Positions 29,226 through 38,738 of a stretch of DNA of 64,000 nt are shown here, piece by piece. The position numbers and the translations under genes were made by a program. The stretch lies in contig DYJL01000004.1 of assembly GCA_020723105.1 (NCBI GenBank), positions 1 through 64,000 of the forward strand. Reading direction: 5' to 3'. Each line of letters opens with the position of its first letter. The first letter of the stretch is position 1. The notes beneath the pieces are model-generated. The model worked only from the letters and a program-made list of their open reading frames with translations. It was not told the origin of the DNA and searched no databases. This stretch comes from Nitrospira japonica (lineage in GTDB: Bacteria; Nitrospirota; Thermodesulfovibrionia; UBA6902).

Positions 29226-29296
29226 TGAGTTGCGCTGGTTTATTAGTGTAACGGTCAGATTTAAAACAAAGAATATATATGTCCGGGTAGAAGCGA

Positions 29297-30076
29297 ATGG
29301 CAACTGATAATAAGAGAATTACAACCAAGGAGCAGTGGAATAATGTTTATAGCGCCTTATATGAAAAACTGCCAATAACCCCTACAGATAAATCCTGGAT
29401 TGGTTATCAGATTTATACTGAACTTATCAAATATTTTGAAAAAGATAGTACAAAGAAGTTTATAGAGGCAGGTTGCGCACCTGGTGAGTATGGGATTTTC
29501 TTTGCAAAATTGTTTGAACATGAGATATTTGGATTTGATTATTCACCCGAGGGATTGGCCCTTACAAAATCTAACTGGGAGTTATCAAACATCAAAGGGA
29601 ATATTATTGAGGCTGATATATTTGATTTACCCGATTACTATCAGAATAATTTCGATGTTGTTTTTTCTGCAGGTTTTATAGAGCATTTCAGGGATCCGCA
29701 GGAGATTATAGATATTTTTCACTCGCTTCTGAAGAAAGATGGATTGATTGTTACAATTATACCGAATACTTATAGTTGTTTAAATATGACCCTTAAAAAA
29801 ATATTCTCAACTGATAACTACCTGAAAATAAAGGACACTCATATACCAATAGATTTCGAGACGTTACTGCAATATCATTGCAGATTTGATATTTTATGTG
29901 CAAAGAGGATTGTCGGTTTTTTCCCGGACTCCATTTTTTCGTCTCGTAATATATTGTCTAAGATGATGAGCAGAATATTAAATAAAGCCTTGATTATTCC
30001 AGCCCGGCTGAACAGGGTATTACAATATAATTATCTTTCATCCAATTTTATGATAATTGGAAAGAAAGCTGCTTGA
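29297..30076 (+). CDS. Class I SAM-dependent methyltransferase
   Basis: A 259-residue Rossmann methyltransferase. Motif I is FIEAGCAPGEYG (55-66), motif II-like FGFDYSPEGL, and FDVVFSAGFIEHFRD is the motif IV region. The second half has no family I can name. It probably methylates a sugar or lipid of the local polymer and could cap chains, though this is inferred from position only. Confidence 0.85.
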   Translation: MATDNKRITTKEQWNNVYSALYEKLPITPTDKSWIGYQIYTELIKYFEKDSTKKFIEAGCAPGEYGIFFAKLFEHEIFGFDYSPEGLALTKSNWELSNIKGNIIEADIFDLPDYYQNNFDVVFSAGFIEHFRDPQEIIDIFHSLLKKDGLIVTIIPNTYSCLNMTLKKIFSTDNYLKIKDTHIPIDFETLLQYHCRFDILCAKRIVGFFPDSIFSSRNILSKMMSRILNKALIIPARLNRVLQYNYLSSNFMIIGKKAA

Positions 30077-30164
30077 AGCTTTATATTGTTGCCACATTTT
30101 CTGGCACTAAGGGGAAATAACGTTTTTCAATTTACAATAAAAGAGTATTTTACGGAAGGAGAAA

Positions 30165-31865
30165 TTGATGAATCCATCATTAGTCAGAAATATAATTTAT
30201 CCGGCTTATAGATTTATACAACGTGACGGAGTCTTTTCAACTCTTAAGGAGTTGGAGAGAAATCAATGGTTATCGGGAAATGATTTGAAAAATCTACAGG
30301 TTGAGAAGTTAAAACAATTGCTGGATTATACCTATAAAAATGTCCCTTATTACACTCAATTATTTAATGAATTAGGTATAAAACCGGACAGTATCCATAG
30401 TCCGGCTGATTTCCGTCAGGTGCCAATATTGACAAAAGAAATAATCAGAAATAATGGTAACAAGATGATAACTACTGACCCCTTACGGAAAGGTGCTGTT
30501 GCAAACACGGGGGGATCGACAGGAGAAACACTTTACTTTTATAAGGATGTGGGAAGCCGCAACTATAATATAGCTTGTGATATCAGGTTAAATAAGTGGT
30601 ACGGCATAAATATAGGAGATAAAGAAGCTGTTTTTTGGGGCATGCCGTTTGATGTCAGCAGTACACGTAAAATAAAAGATAACTTTAAAAGATACATGCA
30701 GAATATCCTGCATCTTTCAACCTTTGACATGTCTGAAAAAACAATGCTGAAATATGCTGATATACTACGTGGCTTCAAGCCAAAAATTCTGCGGGGATAC
30801 CCATCAGCCTTATTTGCTTTCGCATATTTTTTAAAGAAGAACTATATAACTGATATTAAACCAGAGATAATTATCTCTACTGGTGAAAAATCTTTTCCCT
30901 TTCAGAAAGAATTGATGAAAGATGTATTTGGCTCCGAAATATATGAAAAATATGGCAGTAACGAGTTCGGGATGATTTCTCAGGAATGTGCTGAGCATCA
31001 TAAGTTACATGTTATCAGTGATATGAATTATGTTGAGTTCATTAAAGATAACAGACCTGCGGAAAAGGGGGAACTTGGAGAGATAGTTGTAACAAGCTTG
31101 CATAACTATTATATGCCTTTCTTGCGTTATAAAATTGGAGATTTGGGGGTGTTATCGGATATTCAATGTAGCTGTGGCAGGGGGTTCCCCTTGATGGAAG
31201 AGGTTAGGGGCCGGGCTTTCGATACGATAATAACTCCAGAAGGTAAAGCCTTAGGAGGATTTTTCTGGACGTTTATTTCACGTGCTGTTCCCGGAATAAA
31301 ACAGTTCCAGATAGTGCAGAATGAAAAAAATAGTATAGATTTTAAAATTGTACCAGAGAGTTCTTTCAGCATTGAATCAACAAAACATTTAGAGAAGGAA
31401 ATCAAAGAAGCAGCAGGTCAGAACTTTAAGGTTAATTTTAAGGTTGTTGATGAAATCCCCTTGACTCCTTCAGGCAAGTTCAGATTTATTGTTTCAAAAA
31501 TCTCGGAAGAGCGTTTGGTTATGAAATCAAAAATTCACAAGGCCGTGGTTACTGAAATTAACCCGAATCATCTGGATTGTATTACAATTGATGAAGATTT
31601 GATGAAAAAAGTAAATTTAAAAGAATTTGAAAAGGTGCTCGTAGTTGATAATACTAACGGTGCCCGTTTAGAGACTTATGTGATCAAAGGGAAGAAAGGT
31701 TCCGGAGTTGTTTCCATAAATGGTGCAAGCACCAATCTGATAAATAAAGGCGATGAGATTATCGTTATGTCTTTTACCTGGACGGATGAAGTTATAGTGC
31801 CACAGGTCATTCTTGTTGATGCAGAAAATAGATTTATCCAGTTTTTGGAAGGCGCTGAGTTTTAG
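30165..31865 (+). CDS. PaaK/CapK-like adenylate-forming ligase fused to a PanD-like domain
   Basis: A 566-residue fusion. Residues about 1-445 match the phenylacetate-CoA ligase/CapK family, with adenylate loop NTGGSTGET at 114-122, EKYGSNEFG, YKIGDLG and the C-terminal LTPSGKFR. Residues 453-566 match aspartate 1-decarboxylase. In E. coli numbering it keeps Lys9 and His11 (Lys456, His458), Arg54 (501), Thr57-Tyr58 (504-505) and Asn72 (519). However, the self-cleaving Tyr22-Glu-Gly24-Ser25 reads His469-Leu-Asp471-Cys472. Normal pyruvoyl formation is therefore doubtful, unless Cys replaces Ser. Met453 (31521) has GGAAGAG nine bases upstream, so the PanD part might also be made alone. I infer a role in activating or attaching an amino acid to the polymer. 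Confidence 0.87.
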   Translation: MMNPSLVRNIIYPAYRFIQRDGVFSTLKELERNQWLSGNDLKNLQVEKLKQLLDYTYKNVPYYTQLFNELGIKPDSIHSPADFRQVPILTKEIIRNNGNKMITTDPLRKGAVANTGGSTGETLYFYKDVGSRNYNIACDIRLNKWYGINIGDKEAVFWGMPFDVSSTRKIKDNFKRYMQNILHLSTFDMSEKTMLKYADILRGFKPKILRGYPSALFAFAYFLKKNYITDIKPEIIISTGEKSFPFQKELMKDVFGSEIYEKYGSNEFGMISQECAEHHKLHVISDMNYVEFIKDNRPAEKGELGEIVVTSLHNYYMPFLRYKIGDLGVLSDIQCSCGRGFPLMEEVRGRAFDTIITPEGKALGGFFWTFISRAVPGIKQFQIVQNEKNSIDFKIVPESSFSIESTKHLEKEIKEAAGQNFKVNFKVVDEIPLTPSGKFRFIVSKISEERLVMKSKIHKAVVTEINPNHLDCITIDEDLMKKVNLKEFEKVLVVDNTNGARLETYVIKGKKGSGVVSINGASTNLINKGDEIIVMSFTWTDEVIVPQVILVDAENRFIQFLEGAEF

Positions 31866-32066
31866 TAACTTCTGTTTGTTATTGGAAAAGGTTGTTGTAA
31901 CAGCATTTGTTCTCCTCTTTTTCATTTAAGGTCTTTCAGCCGACATGGAAGCCTGTTTCAGAATTTCTACAATCGATATTTTTCTAAAGACCAGTTTAGC
32001 CGTTTAAGCTGTTTAAACCGTTTTTTTAATTCCTATCTTTAATCTTATGTATAAATTGTTAAGAAG

Positions 32067-33170
32067 ATGAATATTAAACTTGAAAACAGATTTGAAAATA
32101 TAGGACAGGAGAAATGGAATGCTCTGGTTTTAAAGAGTAACACCAATACAGTTTTTCAGACATATGAATGGCATTATTCGTGGTGGAAAGTATTCGGAAC
32201 GGATAAAGAGTTATTTATTATTTATGTGAAGGATGGAAACCTTTTGTCAGGCTTGGCGCCTCTTATGATTTGTAAGGACAAGGGAGGCAAAAGAGTTTTA
32301 AGGTTCGTTGGACATGGGAGGTCAGATTATTCAGACTTTATTTATATTAATGAAGAAATTCTGGAGAGTATTCTTGAGTTTATCAAACATCAATCATCAA
32401 AGTGGGATGAAATAGAATTGCACAGGATTCCGAGTTATTCTGCATCTTCAAAACTTATTGAGAATATTTGTAAGGTTAAGAAACTATACTGCTTAAGAGA
32501 TAAAACAGCAATATGTTCTGTTCTGGATATCAGAAAGGAGCCGGATTTTGCTCAGAAAATTCTGAACAAGAAGAAACTGATACAATACAAAAATTATTTT
32601 GTAAAAAAAGGGAATTACAAGGTTAGCCATCTCACGGATAAATTTGAAATTATGAAACATCTCCAATCATTCTTTCAGCAGCACATAGAGAGATGGGGTG
32701 CAACAGAAACACAAAGTCTTTTTTTAGACCAGAAGAACTGCAGTTTTTATAAAGAGATAGTAATGAATATGACTGATAAGGGATGGATTATCTTTACAGT
32801 TATAGAATCGGACGGGAAACCTGTAGCTTTCCATTTTGGATTTACATACAACAACAGGATTATTTTTTATAAGCCTACTTTTGAAATTTCTATGTCTAAA
32901 TATTCACCTGGGCAGGTACTTATAAAAGAGCTTCTGGATTTTGCAGTCTCAAACAATTTCGATGAATTTGATTTTACGGTTGGAGATGAGACGTACAAGA
33001 GAAGGTTTGCCAATAAATTTGGAGAAAATATTTCATATAAGATTTTTCAGAAATACAGAATATATTGGTTTTATAAAAAGATGAATACTATCAGGGAAAA
33101 TATGAGAAAACATAAGATAGGAAGTTCCGTGTTGATATTTGGTAAACAGCTTAAGGAGAAAATCTGTTAA
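32067..33170 (+). CDS. GNAT/FemAB-like acyl- or aminoacyl-transferase (BioF2/CelD-like domain)
   Basis: A 367-residue protein. TVFQTYEWHYSWW near the start and the C-terminal GNAT core (VAFHFGFTYNNRIIFYKPTF, FDEFDFTVGDETYKRRF) match the Acetyltransf_6/CelD/FemAB-related group found in exosortase and cellulose loci. It would acylate, or add an amino acid to, a sugar or peptide amine. The adjacent ligase-PanD fusion makes an amino-acid decoration plausible. I do not consider it the PanD maturation factor PanZ, which is far smaller. A 201-bp gap upstream holds no gene or clear signal. Confidence 0.8.
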   Translation: MNIKLENRFENIGQEKWNALVLKSNTNTVFQTYEWHYSWWKVFGTDKELFIIYVKDGNLLSGLAPLMICKDKGGKRVLRFVGHGRSDYSDFIYINEEILESILEFIKHQSSKWDEIELHRIPSYSASSKLIENICKVKKLYCLRDKTAICSVLDIRKEPDFAQKILNKKKLIQYKNYFVKKGNYKVSHLTDKFEIMKHLQSFFQQHIERWGATETQSLFLDQKNCSFYKEIVMNMTDKGWIIFTVIESDGKPVAFHFGFTYNNRIIFYKPTFEISMSKYSPGQVLIKELLDFAVSNNFDEFDFTVGDETYKRRFANKFGENISYKIFQKYRIYWFYKKMNTIRENMRKHKIGSSVLIFGKQLKEKIC

Positions 33171-33196
33171 AACGAATTTTGTAATGAAAAGGTAAT

Positions 33197-34321
33197 ATGT
33201 CCAAAATCAATTTACTTTATATTATAAACTCTCTTACTTTGGGCGGTGCTGAAAAACAGGTAGTGACTTTGCTTAACCATCTTGATAAGGAAAGATACCA
33301 TGTTGTAGTTTGCTGTATCCGCAGCGGCGGGCCCCTGGAAGATGAAATAAGGGATGAAAACGTAGAGGTAATATATTTACGGATGAGGCTTCGCTACTTC
33401 TTTATTGCAATTTACAAGCTGGTGCGTCTGATGAAAAAAAAGAATATTCAGATTGTTCATACACATCTCTACACGAGCAGTTTTTGGGGCCGTATAGCTG
33501 CCTGGATTGCGGGTGTGCCTATAGTTATTGCTACTGAACATGGCCGGGGGTTGTGGAAAAAGGGAAGGCATTTAATGTTTGAACGGATTGCAAACAGGTA
33601 CACCGATATGAGGATTGCAGTTTCCGAAGATGTGCGCCAGATTCGCATCAATAGAGAACATACTCATCCTGAAAAAGTAATGACAATTCGAAATGCTATT
33701 AACCCGGATGACTTTATGGTTTCTGATTCGGTCCGGCAGGGTAAAAGAAAAGAGTTAGGAATAAAAGATGACGAGTTAATTGTCGGGACTGTAGCCCGTT
33801 TGGACCCTGACAAAGGTCTGCACTATTTGCTGGAAGCTGCCGCTCATGTGGCAGAGGCAATTAATGATGCACGCTTTATTTTGGTTGGAGATGGTGAGTT
33901 AAAACAATATTTGGAGAATTATGCCTTAAAACTGGGTATTGCTGATAAAGTAATTTTTACCGGATCCCGCACGGATATTGCGGAATTCCTGAGTATTATG
34001 GATGTATTTGTCAATTCGTCAATCCGTGAAGGTATTCCAGTTTCTTTATTAGAAGCCATGGCTGCAGAAAAGCCTGTAGTTGCAACAAAAGTAGGAGGAA
34101 TTCCAGAGGTGATCAACGATGAATCAGTTGGCATACTGGTCCCCTCAGAAAATGTCATGGAACTGACCGGTGCTATTATTGCCCTTCTTAATAATAAAGC
34201 TTTGAGGGTAAGAATGGGGCTGAAAGCCCGTGAGAGGATACAGAGTCATTTTTCTGCAAATATGCAGGCCAGGCAGATAATGGGTATATATGAAGACCTG
34301 TTAATGAAGAACTCGATATGA
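33197..34321 (+). CDS. Family 4 glycosyltransferase
   Basis: A 374-residue GT-B enzyme. The acceptor half begins INSLTLGGAEKQVVTLL, and the donor half contains VARLDPDKGLHYLLEAA, FTGSRTDIAEFL, NSSIREGIPVSLLEAMA and AEKPVVATKVGGIPEVI. The EGxPxxxxE motif that anchors the nucleotide sugar is complete. It adds one sugar to a lipid-linked intermediate, with donor unknown. It overlaps the deacetylase start by 4 bp (ATGA). Confidence 0.92.
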   Translation: MSKINLLYIINSLTLGGAEKQVVTLLNHLDKERYHVVVCCIRSGGPLEDEIRDENVEVIYLRMRLRYFFIAIYKLVRLMKKKNIQIVHTHLYTSSFWGRIAAWIAGVPIVIATEHGRGLWKKGRHLMFERIANRYTDMRIAVSEDVRQIRINREHTHPEKVMTIRNAINPDDFMVSDSVRQGKRKELGIKDDELIVGTVARLDPDKGLHYLLEAAAHVAEAINDARFILVGDGELKQYLENYALKLGIADKVIFTGSRTDIAEFLSIMDVFVNSSIREGIPVSLLEAMAAEKPVVATKVGGIPEVINDESVGILVPSENVMELTGAIIALLNNKALRVRMGLKARERIQSHFSANMQARQIMGIYEDLLMKNSI

Positions 34322-35532
34322 GAGATAAGATTCATAGCGTACCGGTTATTATGTATCATTCTATTGGTCCTGATAATCCGGAATGGCTCTGGAATTATCT
34401 GATTACGCCTGTAAAGATATTTGAAGAACAGGTAAAGCTGCTTTCAGATAAGGGTTTCAACACTATCACTTTACAGGAACTTTATGATTATATGAAGTTT
34501 TGCAAAGCGATACCTGACAATCCTATTGTGCTTACTTTTGATGACGGCTATCTGGATAACTGGGTTTACGCATATCCTATCCTGAAGAAATATAGGATGA
34601 AGGGGACTATTTTTGTTAATCCGGAATTCGTGGACCCTACTAAAGACTACAGGCCTAATTTAGAAGATGTATGGAAAAATAGATGTATGGAGTCAGATCT
34701 GGATACAAAAGGATTTTTATCATGGCATGAGATGAGGATGATGGAGGAGAGTGGGACCATTGATATTCAATCACATTCGATGTCTCACACATGGTTTTTC
34801 TGCGGCAATGAAATCATAGACTTTCATTATCCTGGCAACAAGAAGTACCCATGGCTTTTCTGGAATGCTTTACCCGAAAGGAAAAGCTATTATTTGAGAG
34901 AAAATCAGGAGCATTTTGTATCCTATGGCATACCAATCTATCAACATGGCAGATCCCTCGGGATAAGGAGATATTTCGAGGATGGGGATTTGAATAACTA
35001 TTTGGTGGATTTTGTTAAGCAACGAAATGACAATTTTTTTAATCGGAAGGACTGGAGAAATGAACTGTTCGCACGGGTGGAGATTTATAGATCAAAGAAC
35101 AGTTTAAAGGACAGATATGAGATAGATAAAGAATTGGAGGAAAGGTATAAATATGAATTAATTGAAAGCAGGAGGATATTGGAAGAGAAATTGAATAAGA
35201 GAATCCAATTTCTATGCTGGGCCGGAGGAGCGTTAAATGACAAGGCCTTGGAAATAGCTAAAGAGGCTGGATATCTTGCGACTACATTATTCTATAATGA
35301 TACGAACAGGAAAAATATTTTTGGAGAAGACCCATCTGCGATTAATCGGACCGGCTGTGTTTCTGAATTTTATTGGAAGAACAAATTCATATCATATACT
35401 GACCCCGGTCATTTCATGGCGAATATAAAAAACTTTTCTGGCAGGAGGATATATCTTTGGGTTCTCAGATTGTACAAATTGAAATACTTGTTGAGATATT
35501 TTCTTGTGAAGGGATTGAAACGAAGAGGGTAA
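34318..35532 (+). CDS. Polysaccharide deacetylase (NodB homology), copy 1
   Basis: A 404-residue cytosolic protein with the NodB fold. VIMYHSIG marks the start, LTFDDGY at 72-78 carries the catalytic base and metal Asp, and IDIQSHSMSHTW is the HxxxH metal motif. A long insertion with many charged residues (about 190-280) separates these from the FLCWAGGALND motif. It would remove acetyl groups from N-acetylated sugars. It is translationally coupled to the glycosyltransferase at 33197 and ends 52 bp before the free panD gene. Confidence 0.88.
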   Translation: MRDKIHSVPVIMYHSIGPDNPEWLWNYLITPVKIFEEQVKLLSDKGFNTITLQELYDYMKFCKAIPDNPIVLTFDDGYLDNWVYAYPILKKYRMKGTIFVNPEFVDPTKDYRPNLEDVWKNRCMESDLDTKGFLSWHEMRMMEESGTIDIQSHSMSHTWFFCGNEIIDFHYPGNKKYPWLFWNALPERKSYYLRENQEHFVSYGIPIYQHGRSLGIRRYFEDGDLNNYLVDFVKQRNDNFFNRKDWRNELFARVEIYRSKNSLKDRYEIDKELEERYKYELIESRRILEEKLNKRIQFLCWAGGALNDKALEIAKEAGYLATTLFYNDTNRKNIFGEDPSAINRTGCVSEFYWKNKFISYTDPGHFMANIKNFSGRRIYLWVLRLYKLKYLLRYFLVKGLKRRG

Positions 35533-35584
35533 CAGCAGAATAAATGTTTGCACGGAAAAATAAATTAGAGGGAGGAGAGGTTAT

Positions 35585-35941
35585 ATGAAATTCAATATAT
35601 TAAAATCGGCAATCTTTAATGCGACGGTTACTGAAGCAGACCTGAATTACATCGGGAGTATTACTATTGATGAAGATTTAACGGAGCGGGCCAATCTGAG
35701 GGCCGGTGAGAATGTCCTGATAGTAGATCATACCAACGGTGCGCGTTTAGAGACATATGTCATCGTAGGAGAGAGAGGTTCAGGTGTGATTTGCATGAAT
35801 GGAGCAGCAGCGCATCTGGTCAAGAAGGGCGATAAAATTACAATAATGACTTTTACTTGGAGTGACAAAGGGATAGTGCCTAATTTTGTGATTGTTGACG
35901 AGGGTAACAAATTTGTAAAATACCAGGAGATAAGTAGTTAA
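35585..35941 (+). CDS. panD: Aspartate 1-decarboxylase-like protein (free PanD module)
   Basis: A 118-residue homologue of PanD, the pyruvoyl enzyme that makes beta-alanine from aspartate. The cleavage site is intact in the E. coli numbering: Tyr22, Gly24-Ser25 ([10 protein letters not shown]). Arg54, Thr57-Tyr58 and Asn72 with Ala-Ala-Ala-His are also present. However, Lys9 and His11 are Ala9 and Phe11, so the substrate-binding N-terminus is abnormal. The fused PanD domain at 31521-31862 has the opposite defects. No panB, panC or panE is nearby, and its neighbours are a deacetylase and an O-antigen ligase-like gene. AGGGAGGAGAGG lies just upstream. Function in pantothenate synthesis is possible but doubtful. 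Confidence 0.87.
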   Translation: MKFNILKSAIFNATVTEADLNYIGSITIDEDLTERANLRAGENVLIVDHTNGARLETYVIVGERGSGVICMNGAAAHLVKKGDKITIMTFTWSDKGIVPNFVIVDEGNKFVKYQEISS

Positions 35942-36085
35942 GGTTTAATTGTTGAAAGAGTTTTAGCGATTTACTGAAATAACTTTCGTTCTACCTACAG
36001 AATTTTCTCCTCCGAGATACCAGCGATTAGAAAATCAATTTGAGAAAAATAGCAAAAGATGATGTGTTACAAGAAATAGCTTTAT

Positions 36086-37582
36086 ATGAACAGAACATTG
36101 TTTAAATATATTTTCTTAATATTGTTTGTGATAATCAATATATTTGGTATTAATAAGTATATTCCTACTGTAAGTTTGTTGAAATTGTATTTGTTTCTCG
36201 GCGTGGTTTTTGTCTTGCTAATATTTATTATGAAAAATGACCTGGTAAATCTATTATTGCTGTGGTTTGTAGCAGCCATGTTCAAGGAATTAGGTATGAT
36301 ACCTTTGCCTTTGCTTCCGGATATTTTTGCAGACAGAATCGTGTGGGTTTTAATTGTCTTAATCTTTCTGTTCGATGTAGCGTTTAAAAAGACGAGACAG
36401 CTTCTTCCCATTACTGGTACAGAGGTGGTGATGGTGGTGTTTTCTCTGTTTAGTACAATTTCCATGTTTTCATCTGCTTATATTACCAATGAAGATGTGA
36501 AATTTAACTTTTTTGCAAATGGTTATGGAATACCTTTTACAATTTATTTCCTCTCTAAGAATATAGTGGATGATGAAGAGAAAATAAAAAAAGTATTTAT
36601 TTCTTTTGCTGTGGTAGGTTTATACTTAGGACTTACCGGCATATTTGAAATACTGAAGATTGATCAGTTGGTTTTTCCCGGTTATATTGTGAATCCAATG
36701 ATTGGCCTTCATTACGGCAGAGCAAGAGGGCCTTTTCTAATCTCAACGGTGAATGGAGCCGTAATAGGTATGATAATTTTTATGTCAATTCATCTGTTGT
36801 TCAATGAGAAAGGTAGATGGAAAAGATACTTCCTCATTATTACGCTCCTGTGCATGTTTGTTACACTTGTTCTTACTTACACACGCGCATGCTGGATTGC
36901 GTTCTTTATTGCGATATTGATAGTATCGATCTTCATTCCACACGTGAGAAAAATATTTCTTCTTATCTGTGCTGCATCTGTTATCCTGGTTTCTTATGTT
37001 TTTTACCTGCATCCACACTTCAAAATGGCTGAATCAGAACAGCAACTTATCTCTAAAAAAGCTCCAACTACGGAATTGTTTATTAATAGACTTCTGAACA
37101 CAAGCACTATTGAAGGCCGGATAGACTTATATAAGTTAAATTCGAAACTGTTTCTTAAAAGTCCGATTTGGGGTAACGGATACGGGGCCTACGGGAATGT
37201 GAAAGAGGAATTCGAACAAAAAACCCATACAAAAATCTCAAAATATAAATTTATTCAGAAAGGCGCTAAATCGCATGACACCATAGTAGGGATTTTAGTA
37301 GATTTAGGATTGCTGGGGTTGGGCCTTCTAATGTATATTTTCTTTTATTTCTTTAAAGCTATTTTTAGATTGTATAACAAATTACCACAAGACGGATTTT
37401 TAGGAAAGGATCTGGCCGTAATGTTTCTTGGAATGATTATTGTCTTTATAATAAACGTTCAGACGGTTGAGATACGTTTTTTTCTTTTTGTGAACAGCAT
37501 GTTGTTCTCAATTGCCGGAATAGCAGTTGGCCTGTATCAGCGGGTTTCTCAGGGTGAAAAAAGATTGTCGCGGGAGGTTTAA
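36086..37582 (+). CDS. O-antigen ligase/Wzy polymerase-like membrane protein 1
   Basis: A 498-residue protein with about ten to twelve hydrophobic helices. The large periplasmic loop carries STIEGRIDLY and LFLKSPIWGNGYGAYG, the R..ly..al.l....pl.G.G.g pattern of the Wzy_C/O-antigen ligase family, and a conserved His in KSHDTIVGILVDLGLLGL. It would join lipid-linked repeat units or ligate glycans. A 144-bp gap before it holds nothing I can recognise. A second member of the family lies at 51338. Confidence 0.87.
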   Translation: MNRTLFKYIFLILFVIINIFGINKYIPTVSLLKLYLFLGVVFVLLIFIMKNDLVNLLLLWFVAAMFKELGMIPLPLLPDIFADRIVWVLIVLIFLFDVAFKKTRQLLPITGTEVVMVVFSLFSTISMFSSAYITNEDVKFNFFANGYGIPFTIYFLSKNIVDDEEKIKKVFISFAVVGLYLGLTGIFEILKIDQLVFPGYIVNPMIGLHYGRARGPFLISTVNGAVIGMIIFMSIHLLFNEKGRWKRYFLIITLLCMFVTLVLTYTRACWIAFFIAILIVSIFIPHVRKIFLLICAASVILVSYVFYLHPHFKMAESEQQLISKKAPTTELFINRLLNTSTIEGRIDLYKLNSKLFLKSPIWGNGYGAYGNVKEEFEQKTHTKISKYKFIQKGAKSHDTIVGILVDLGLLGLGLLMYIFFYFFKAIFRLYNKLPQDGFLGKDLAVMFLGMIIVFIINVQTVEIRFFLFVNSMLFSIAGIAVGLYQRVSQGEKRLSREV

Positions 37583-37629
37583 TAGATTCAAGAAGTCAAG
37601 ATCGGGTTTCTGGGTCAAGGTTATAAAAA

Positions 37630-38676
37630 ATGATAAAGAATAATCTTAAATCCATCTGCTCCAGGGTGGCAGGAATTCCTGGAATTTACAATTTGATGAG
37701 AAGATATAAGAAGGGATGTACAGTTTTTTTTTATCATGGTGTGGAAAATAAACTGGTTGACCCTCTGTTGCAGGAAGTGCATTTGCCTTTCAGTCAGTTT
37801 GAGAAGCAAGTGAAGTACTTGATGAAGAATTATGAAATTATCTCACTTGATTACCTTTACGACTGTATAATCAATGGATACAAGATAGATCCATCACATG
37901 TTCTGTTAACTTTCGATGATGGGTATAAAAACAATATTGATGTTATTGAGCCTTTTCTGAGAAGCATGAATATACCTTTTTCGGTATTCATATCTACCAG
38001 ACATATTGATACCGGAAAGAGATTCCCTACTTACTATCTGCGCGCGGCCATTCTATATACTGAGAAGGAATATATATCTGTTCCAAGTATAAATAAATAT
38101 CTTGATATGAGCTCTCAGGACAAGCGCTGGTTGGCTATCAGTAATATGGCTGCTGTTCTGAAATCAGTGCCCCAGCAAACAGTGGATTTAATGGTTTCCG
38201 ATCTGATTAAACTGCTTCCTGATGACAGGTGGGTAGAGCTGAATAATCTTTTTATGTCAGATGAACCAATGAATTGGGACGATATAAAAAAGCTGCATAA
38301 ATCAGGGGTAATAATTGGTTCTCATTGCCATGATCATGCTATCTTGCATGATCATCAGAGTAGTAGCGAGATAAATTATCAGTTGAAAACAAGTAAAGAA
38401 CTGATAGAAAAACATTTAGGTGAATGTAAATATTTTGCTTATCCAAACGGCTCAATGAAAAAAATTTCCCTTGAGGCTATGTTAGGGGTTAAGAAAAATA
38501 AATACCTTTTAGGTTTTTCCATAGTTCCGGGAGAGATAGAAAATCCAGCAAATGCATTCCTTCTTCCCCGGATTCTTGCTGTAACTGATTTTGATGAGTT
38601 TAAGTTTCATCTAAGTTCCTGTTCTTTCTACAATAAAAAATATAATGAATGGTCTTATAGTTTTAGTTCAACGTAA
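37630..38676 (+). CDS. Polysaccharide deacetylase (NodB homology), copy 2
   Basis: A 348-residue NodB-type protein. FFYHGVENK opens the domain, LTFDDGY at about 93-99 holds the catalytic Asp pair, and VIIGSHCHDHAIL carries the HxxxH metal motif, with FAYPNGS near the C-terminus. It has no signal peptide. Compared with copy 1 it is shorter and only distantly similar, so different acceptors are likely. Confidence 0.88.
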   Translation: MIKNNLKSICSRVAGIPGIYNLMRRYKKGCTVFFYHGVENKLVDPLLQEVHLPFSQFEKQVKYLMKNYEIISLDYLYDCIINGYKIDPSHVLLTFDDGYKNNIDVIEPFLRSMNIPFSVFISTRHIDTGKRFPTYYLRAAILYTEKEYISVPSINKYLDMSSQDKRWLAISNMAAVLKSVPQQTVDLMVSDLIKLLPDDRWVELNNLFMSDEPMNWDDIKKLHKSGVIIGSHCHDHAILHDHQSSSEINYQLKTSKELIEKHLGECKYFAYPNGSMKKISLEAMLGVKKNKYLLGFSIVPGEIENPANAFLLPRILAVTDFDEFKFHLSSCSFYNKKYNEWSYSFSST

Positions 38677-38738
38677 TATTTCCTGACGTATTACACATAG
38701 GTTTGACAGAAGAATAATTCTATTGTAAGAGCTTGCCA

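Noticed and set aside
31993-32030. GTTTAA-type tandem motif followed by a T-run, looking like a terminator
   Set aside because: The units repeat in direct orientation, every 8-9 bp, and do not form a stable stem, so it is not a convincing terminator.
32067-33170. GNAT-type protein as the PanD maturation factor PanZ/PanM
   Set aside because: Those factors are small, single-domain GNAT proteins found in enterobacteria. This 367-residue protein matches the CelD/FemAB-like group instead.
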